Positions 60,612 through 64,000 of a DNA stretch of 64,000 nt are shown piece after piece. Every line of letters starts with the position of its first letter. Within the stretch, counting starts at the first letter, position 1. The position numbers and the translations under genes were made by a program. The notes beneath the pieces are model-generated. The model was given only the letters and a program-made list of their open reading frames with translations, was not told the DNA's origin and searched no databases. The stretch is from positions 930,001-994,000 of the forward strand of contig CBDCWE010000003.1 of NCBI GenBank assembly GCA_965223355.1, written 5' to 3'. The DNA is from Tectiglobus sp965223355. GTDB taxonomy: Bacteria > Pseudomonadota > Alphaproteobacteria > Rhizobiales > Hyphomicrobiaceae.

Positions 60612-61595
60612 GTGGGACGCAAACAACCAGTGAGCGCGATGCTTGCGATCGCATGCACGCTGACAATGGTTTGTGGGACGGCGCGCGCGCAATGGCAACC
60701 GACCCAGCCGATAACGTTCATCGTCATGGCCGGCAAAGGGGGAGGCGCCGACAAGGCAGTGCGCTTTCTCGTCAAGACGATGATGGAACGAAAGCTGGTC
60801 TCGGTGCCGTTCGAAGTCATCAATCTCAAAGAGGGCTCAGGCGCCCAGGCGATGAGCGAACTGCAACGTCGCGCCGGCAACAATCATACCTTGATGTTCA
60901 CGCTCAACAGCTACTACACGACACCGCTGCGCCGGCCTGACCTTAAAATTGATATTGCCAAGTTCACCCCGATTGCGCGCATGGCCGAGGATGCCTTTGT
61001 GCTCTGGGTGCATTCCGATCGTAAGGACATCAATACGGTGGGCGAGTTCGTCAAGGCGGCCAAAGCCAAGGGCCGTGCGTGGGTTATGTCCGGAACCGGC
61101 AAGGGCGCAGAAGACAACCTGTTAACTGATTTTCTCAACGCCACCTATGGTCTCAGAATGACCTACAGGCCGCTGAAGGGCGGCGGTGCGGTTGCCAAGC
61201 AACTGATCGCGCGGCAGGCGGATTCGACCGTCAACAATCCGTCTGAGCAGAACCAATACTTTGCAAAGGGCCTGTCCAAGCCAATCTTCGTCTTTACGCA
61301 GCGCCGGCTGCCGGCTTACGCGCGCGCGCCCGCATTGCGCGAAACCGGGATGGATTTCCACTACTTGATGCAGCGTTCCGTTGTCGGTCCGGCGCGCATG
61401 GCCCCGCCAGCCGTCGCCTACTACCAGAACCTGTTTCGATCCCTGTTCGATAGTGCCGAATGGCAGCAATATCGAGCGCGCAACAGTTTGCAAGGTGCAT
61501 TTTTGACCGGTGCCGATCTGCGTGCCTATTGGGTCAAGGAACGCGAAAAGCACCTGCGTTGGACAATGGCCATCGAGATTATGAAGCCGCAGTAG
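60609..61595 (+). CDS. tctC: Tripartite tricarboxylate transporter substrate-binding protein (TctC/Bug family)
   Basis: A 328-residue periplasmic binding protein with a signal peptide (MLAIACTLTMVCGTARAQ) followed by PITFIVMAGKGGGADKAVRF, the Bug-family GGxxD ligand loop in variant form, and LRMTYRPLKGGGAVAKQLIA. It delivers a carboxylate to the TctAB membrane pair encoded at the end of the window. No strong ribosome-binding site is seen; the start codon lies inside a 17-bp tandem repeat, so a later ATG (codon 11, MLAIACTL) is possible. Confidence 0.82.
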   Translation: MVGRKQPVSAMLAIACTLTMVCGTARAQWQPTQPITFIVMAGKGGGADKAVRFLVKTMMERKLVSVPFEVINLKEGSGAQAMSELQRRAGNNHTLMFTLNSYYTTPLRRPDLKIDIAKFTPIARMAEDAFVLWVHSDRKDINTVGEFVKAAKAKGRAWVMSGTGKGAEDNLLTDFLNATYGLRMTYRPLKGGGAVAKQLIARQADSTVNNPSEQNQYFAKGLSKPIFVFTQRRLPAYARAPALRETGMDFHYLMQRSVVGPARMAPPAVAYYQNLFRSLFDSAEWQQYRARNSLQGAFLTGADLRAYWVKEREKHLRWTMAIEIMKPQ

Positions 61596-61634
61596 GCCAC
61601 CGGCCGCACACCGCGCACTCAAAACGGCCAACAA

Positions 61635-61666
61635 ATAGACCTTGCCCCCGTTTTCGACGAAGAGCC
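61635..61666 (+). repeat. Isolated copy of the ISL3 right end
   Basis: Thirty of 32 bases equal the right end of the insertion sequence at 30004-30035: it begins ATAGACCTTGCCCCCGTTTTC and ends CGAAGAGCC. No transposase is nearby, so this is a remnant or a mobilisable end. Confidence 0.75.
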
Positions 61667-61714
61667 ATCGCCGCGTGCGACGGGGGCGAGGCCAGCCTCT
61701 GACCAAGTCCGAGG

Positions 61715-61837
61715 TCCAGGGGTTGGTCCCCTGGTCGGGGTGTTTGAGGGGCTGAAAGCCCCTCAAGGATCGCCGCCAAGCGGCGATTGGTTAAGGGCTC
61801 TGCCCTTAACGATCCCGCCAAAGGGCAGTGCCCTTTG
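61715..61837 (+). repeat. Multi-hairpin repeat, copy 3 (five hairpins)
   Basis: Five perfect hairpins in a row: CCAGGGG-ttggt-CCCCTGG (61715-61733), TTGAGGGGC-tgaaa-GCCCCTCAA (61743-61765), ATCGCCGC-caa-GCGGCGAT (61768-61786), GTTAAGGGC-tct-GCCCTTAAC (61789-61809), CCAAAGGGC-agt-GCCCTTTGG (61817-61837). The order is the mirror of copy 2 at 30224-30347. It lies between the convergent tctC and dioxygenase genes, where it could end transcription from both sides. Confidence 0.85.
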
Positions 61838-61888
61838 GAAACCCGTGATTTGATCAGAGGATCCCTAGGTTCGAAAGGCTAAAGCTTT

Positions 61889-62713
61889 TTACACGGGCCT
61901 ATCGCCTTTGATGGTGACGCGATTGCCGGAACGCACCAGCGGGAAGTAATCCCACATCGCAATGTGTTGGACGCAGCGATTGTCCCAGAATGCGATCGAG
62001 TTCTCGCGCCATTTGAACCGCACCTGGAACTGCGGTTTGTTGTTATGCTCATAAAGGAACCGCAGGATGGCATCGCCCTCATCATCGGGCAGGTCACGAA
62101 TGGCGATCGTGAACACCGGGTTGACGAATATCGCCTTGCGCCCGCTCACCGGATGCGTGCGGATCACCGGATGGCTGGCGCGCGGGAACTCGCGTTTGTC
62201 ATCCCTGCCTTCAATCGCGGCCCGGCGGCGATAGTTCGGTCCGCCGTCATGCACGGCGACGAGCCCGTCGAGATATGCTTTCATCTTGTCGGACAGCGCA
62301 TCGTAGGCCGCATACATGCTGGAGAACAACGTGTCGCCGCCGGTCGGTGGAACGGTATGCAGATGCAGGATCGAGCCCATTGGAGGTTCGGGATCGCACG
62401 ACACATCGGAATGCCATCTGTGGCCGGCCACCTGCTTGGAATTGGCATCCGCATGGATCGGCAGGATTTCGGGATGCCCGTCCGGTCCCTTGCGGCTTGG
62501 ATGGATGTGAAGCTCGCCGAACAGGCGGCCAAAATCCTTCTGTTGGTCAAGTGAAATGTCCTGGTCGCGAAAGAAGATGACCTGGTTTTCGATCAGGGCG
62601 TCGTTGACCTCTTGTGATTGACGATTGGACAGCGGTTTGGACAGGTCGATACCCAAGACTTCTGCGCCGAGTGTCGGGGTTAGTCGGTTTACCTGAATTG
62701 TCTCATAGCCCAT
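61889..62713 (-). CDS. TauD/TfdA-family 2-oxoglutarate-dependent dioxygenase
   Basis: A 274-residue Fe(II)/2-oxoglutarate oxygenase. The HxD iron ligands are in HRWHSDVSCDPEPPMG, the distal His in WDNRCVQHIAMWDYFP, and the 2-oxoglutarate-binding Arg in RSGNRVTIKG. The N-terminal LTPTLGAEVLGIDLSKPLS is typical. Substrates include taurine, alkyl sulfates and aryloxyalkanoates; none can be chosen here. ATG 62713 with a GGAG box 9 bases upstream is preferred to a GTG 15 bases earlier. It lies between tctC and tctB on the opposite strand. Confidence 0.88.
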   Translation of the reverse strand: MGYETIQVNRLTPTLGAEVLGIDLSKPLSNRQSQEVNDALIENQVIFFRDQDISLDQQKDFGRLFGELHIHPSRKGPDGHPEILPIHADANSKQVAGHRWHSDVSCDPEPPMGSILHLHTVPPTGGDTLFSSMYAAYDALSDKMKAYLDGLVAVHDGGPNYRRRAAIEGRDDKREFPRASHPVIRTHPVSGRKAIFVNPVFTIAIRDLPDDEGDAILRFLYEHNNKPQFQVRFKWRENSIAFWDNRCVQHIAMWDYFPLVRSGNRVTIKGDRPV

Positions 62714-63242
62714 TGCAACCATCTCCACTGCGAGCCGCAGGACCTGGACCTGACGGGCTCAGACAACCTCTGTTCTGCACCCATCCGCACCACACCGGAC
62801 CCAGGCCGCAGACAACTCAGCCGGCCGATACGTCTGATGGTCGATCAGTGTCGGCCGTGATCGAATTGTAGCCGCCAAACGCCCCAAATTGCGATCGCAT
62901 ACGGGATCGAGGGTTCGACAGACCTGTCATTCCGGTTTGCGCATCGCTAGCCTGTGTGGTGATAATCCAAGCGACACTGACAATGGACGACCAGGGAACA
63001 ACAACATCGGCAATATACGAATGGCGGCCGAATGGCGCCAACGCACTGGCGCGGGCCGCCACCGGCGGTTGTCGCCAGCGTCCAGCCCCAGGAGCCGTTG
63101 ATGAACAAACGCCCGCACAAGCGCCCGCACGGCACAACTCGGTCAAACATCGAGTCCGATCGCGCTACGCCGTCGGGTCTTCAATCGCAAACCGAGCGTT
63201 TAGACGGCGGCCCGCCGGCCAACGCGAGTTGAGATGCAACAC
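62714..63242. other. Divergent intergenic region, nothing coding recognised
   Basis: The 529 bases between the dioxygenase and tctB must contain promoters for both. A perfect 10-bp palindrome TGCGATCGCA is at 62891-62900. Short open frames on both strands lack family features. Confidence 0.45.
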
Positions 63243-63689
63243 ATGCCCAAGTCCGATTTGATCGCCGGCATCATCCTCACGGTATTTGGACTAACGAGCC
63301 TGTTTGTGTTGATCCCAACGCAAACCAGTGCGGCCGGAGATGCTACGATTTCCCCGGCCTTGCTCCCGCAAATCTGTGCAATCGGCATTACCGGGCTGGC
63401 GATATTGCTGACGCTGCGCGCGGCGGGACGGTTGCGCCGCGGTCTGCCTGCCGGCCAGGTCGTAACCAAGGAAGAGTGGTTGGCATCAGGCGCTGTTGTC
63501 GGCGCCGTGCTGGGCGCCATTGCACTTTTCAAGTTTGTCAATCCGATGGTTGGGGCTGACTTTCTGATCGTTGGTCTGATGATGTACATGAACGAGCGCC
63601 GCATTTGGGTTCTGATCGCCATTCCGGCCCTGCTGCTGATTGGTGCGTGGGTGCTGTTCTATCGCGTGCTCGGCACGGCAATCGTCTGA
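63243..63689 (+). CDS. tctB: Tripartite tricarboxylate transporter small permease (TctB)
   Basis: A 148-residue membrane protein with four predicted helices (about residues 6-24, 45-60, 80-97 and 116-140), starting KSDLIAGIILTVFGLTSLFV and with FLIVGLMMYMNERR late, as in TctB. It follows the pattern of a small four-helix partner of TctA, whose gene begins 9 bases later. An in-frame ATG lies 9 bases upstream. Confidence 0.78.
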   Translation: MPKSDLIAGIILTVFGLTSLFVLIPTQTSAAGDATISPALLPQICAIGITGLAILLTLRAAGRLRRGLPAGQVVTKEEWLASGAVVGAVLGAIALFKFVNPMVGADFLIVGLMMYMNERRIWVLIAIPALLLIGAWVLFYRVLGTAIV

Positions 63690-63698
63690 GGGGATGGT

Positions 63699-64000
63699 AT
63701 GGACTCACTCTTAGCTGTTGCTGGAGATGCGCTCGCGCCGGGCAATGTCGCATGGGTCTTGTTTGGCGTAACGCTCGGCTATCTGGTCGGCGCCCTGCCG
63801 GGGCTTGGCAAGGGAACGGCAACCGCGGTCGCGATTCCGCTGACCTTCTATCTTTCACCGCTGTCCGCCATCGCGTTCCTTGTCGGGATCTCGAAGGGCT
63901 CGACGGCCGGCAGCGCCGTTTCCGCGATTTTGCTGAACACCCCGGGCGAGCCGTCTTCGGCGCCGACGGCGATGGCGGGCTATCCATTGGCGCGCGCCGG
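63699..64000 (+). CDS. tctA: Tripartite tricarboxylate transporter large permease (TctA), 3' partial
   Basis: The first 100 codons of a TctA-type permease, running off the window. The conserved GYLVGALPGLGKGTATAVAI, PLTFYLSPLSAIAFLVGI and NTPGEPSSAPTAMAGYPLA signatures are present. It forms the membrane pair with TctB and would take substrate from TctC. Confidence 0.92.
   Translation, partial: MDSLLAVAGDALAPGNVAWVLFGVTLGYLVGALPGLGKGTATAVAIPLTFYLSPLSAIAFLVGISKGSTAGSAVSAILLNTPGEPSSAPTAMAGYPLARA

Noticed and set aside
15401..61837. Regularly spaced hairpins considered as a CRISPR array
   Set aside because: Hairpins differ in sequence within one array, there are no identical direct repeats with unique spacers, and no cas genes are present.

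Overview
The window reads as the chromosome of a high-GC (about 60% by eye) alphaproteobacterium with a heterotrophic, organic-acid and acyl-CoA based lifestyle. Supporting signs are proteins typical of that class (a DUF1489 protein, DUF6285, a PsiE-like protein, LivKHMGF and TctCBA uptake systems, several CaiB/BaiF CoA-transferases) and a tRNA-Asn gene of bacterial form. No rRNA, CRISPR array, phage or plasmid replication genes were seen.

Layout. 1-6.9 kb: hydroxyacid catabolism, with an FAD-linked lactate/glycolate-type dehydrogenase, an Ldh_2-type dehydrogenase, a D-tartrate dehydratase and a two-subunit UxaA/SuyAB-type lyase, divergent from a GntR/HutC regulator with a palindromic operator candidate between them. 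7-10.9 kb: an operon of SDR, kinase-like phosphotransferase, DUF6285 protein and acyl-CoA synthetase that resembles the levulinate/4-hydroxyacyl-CoA (lva) pathway without its acyl-CoA dehydrogenase. 11-16.4 kb: an ABC-2 exporter pair, a cupin, a divergent SHMT-like enzyme and an SDR. 16.6-21.4 kb: a crotonase that stops where FadJ would continue, a thiolase, argG, psiE and carbonic anhydrase. 21.8-31.6 kb: an AT-rich regulator-like gene, two CoA-transferases, an amidohydrolase, a truncated 2-hydroxyacid dehydrogenase, an LLM oxidoreductase, an SDR, a decayed ISL3-family insertion sequence and tRNA-Asn.

31.8-36.9 kb holds the most unusual block: a small coiled-coil protein, a membrane protein joining a longin/roadblock-like cytoplasmic domain to a periplasmic OmpA domain, a Rab/Ras-like small GTPase, a histidine kinase overlapping the GTPase gene, and a response regulator. 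I infer an envelope-linked GTPase/two-component signalling system.

37.3-47 kb is a minus-strand cluster of branched-chain-type ABC transporter genes with two AMP-forming CoA ligases, which fits import and activation of an organic or aromatic acid. 47.3-56.5 kb: a VOC protein, the remnant of a nucleotidyltransferase, a YdcF-like protein, rhodanese, a biotin-dependent acyl-CoA carboxylase (beta and alpha subunits), DUF1489 and a HisC-like aminotransferase. 57-64 kb: a secreted TPR-like protein, a phosphate-binding-protein/OmpA fusion, and a tripartite tricarboxylate transporter (tctC, then tctB and tctA) with a TauD-type dioxygenase in between; tctA runs off the end.

Two families of structured dispersed repeats stand out. 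One is an approximately 139-bp element made of two long hairpins bounded by CTAG, four full copies plus shorter derivatives, repeatedly placed exactly on or against the stop codon of the upstream gene. The other is a run of four or five short hairpins in fixed order, three copies, with compensatory base changes between copies. Several genes are broken or shortened, and two intergenic tandem repeats overlap translation start signals.
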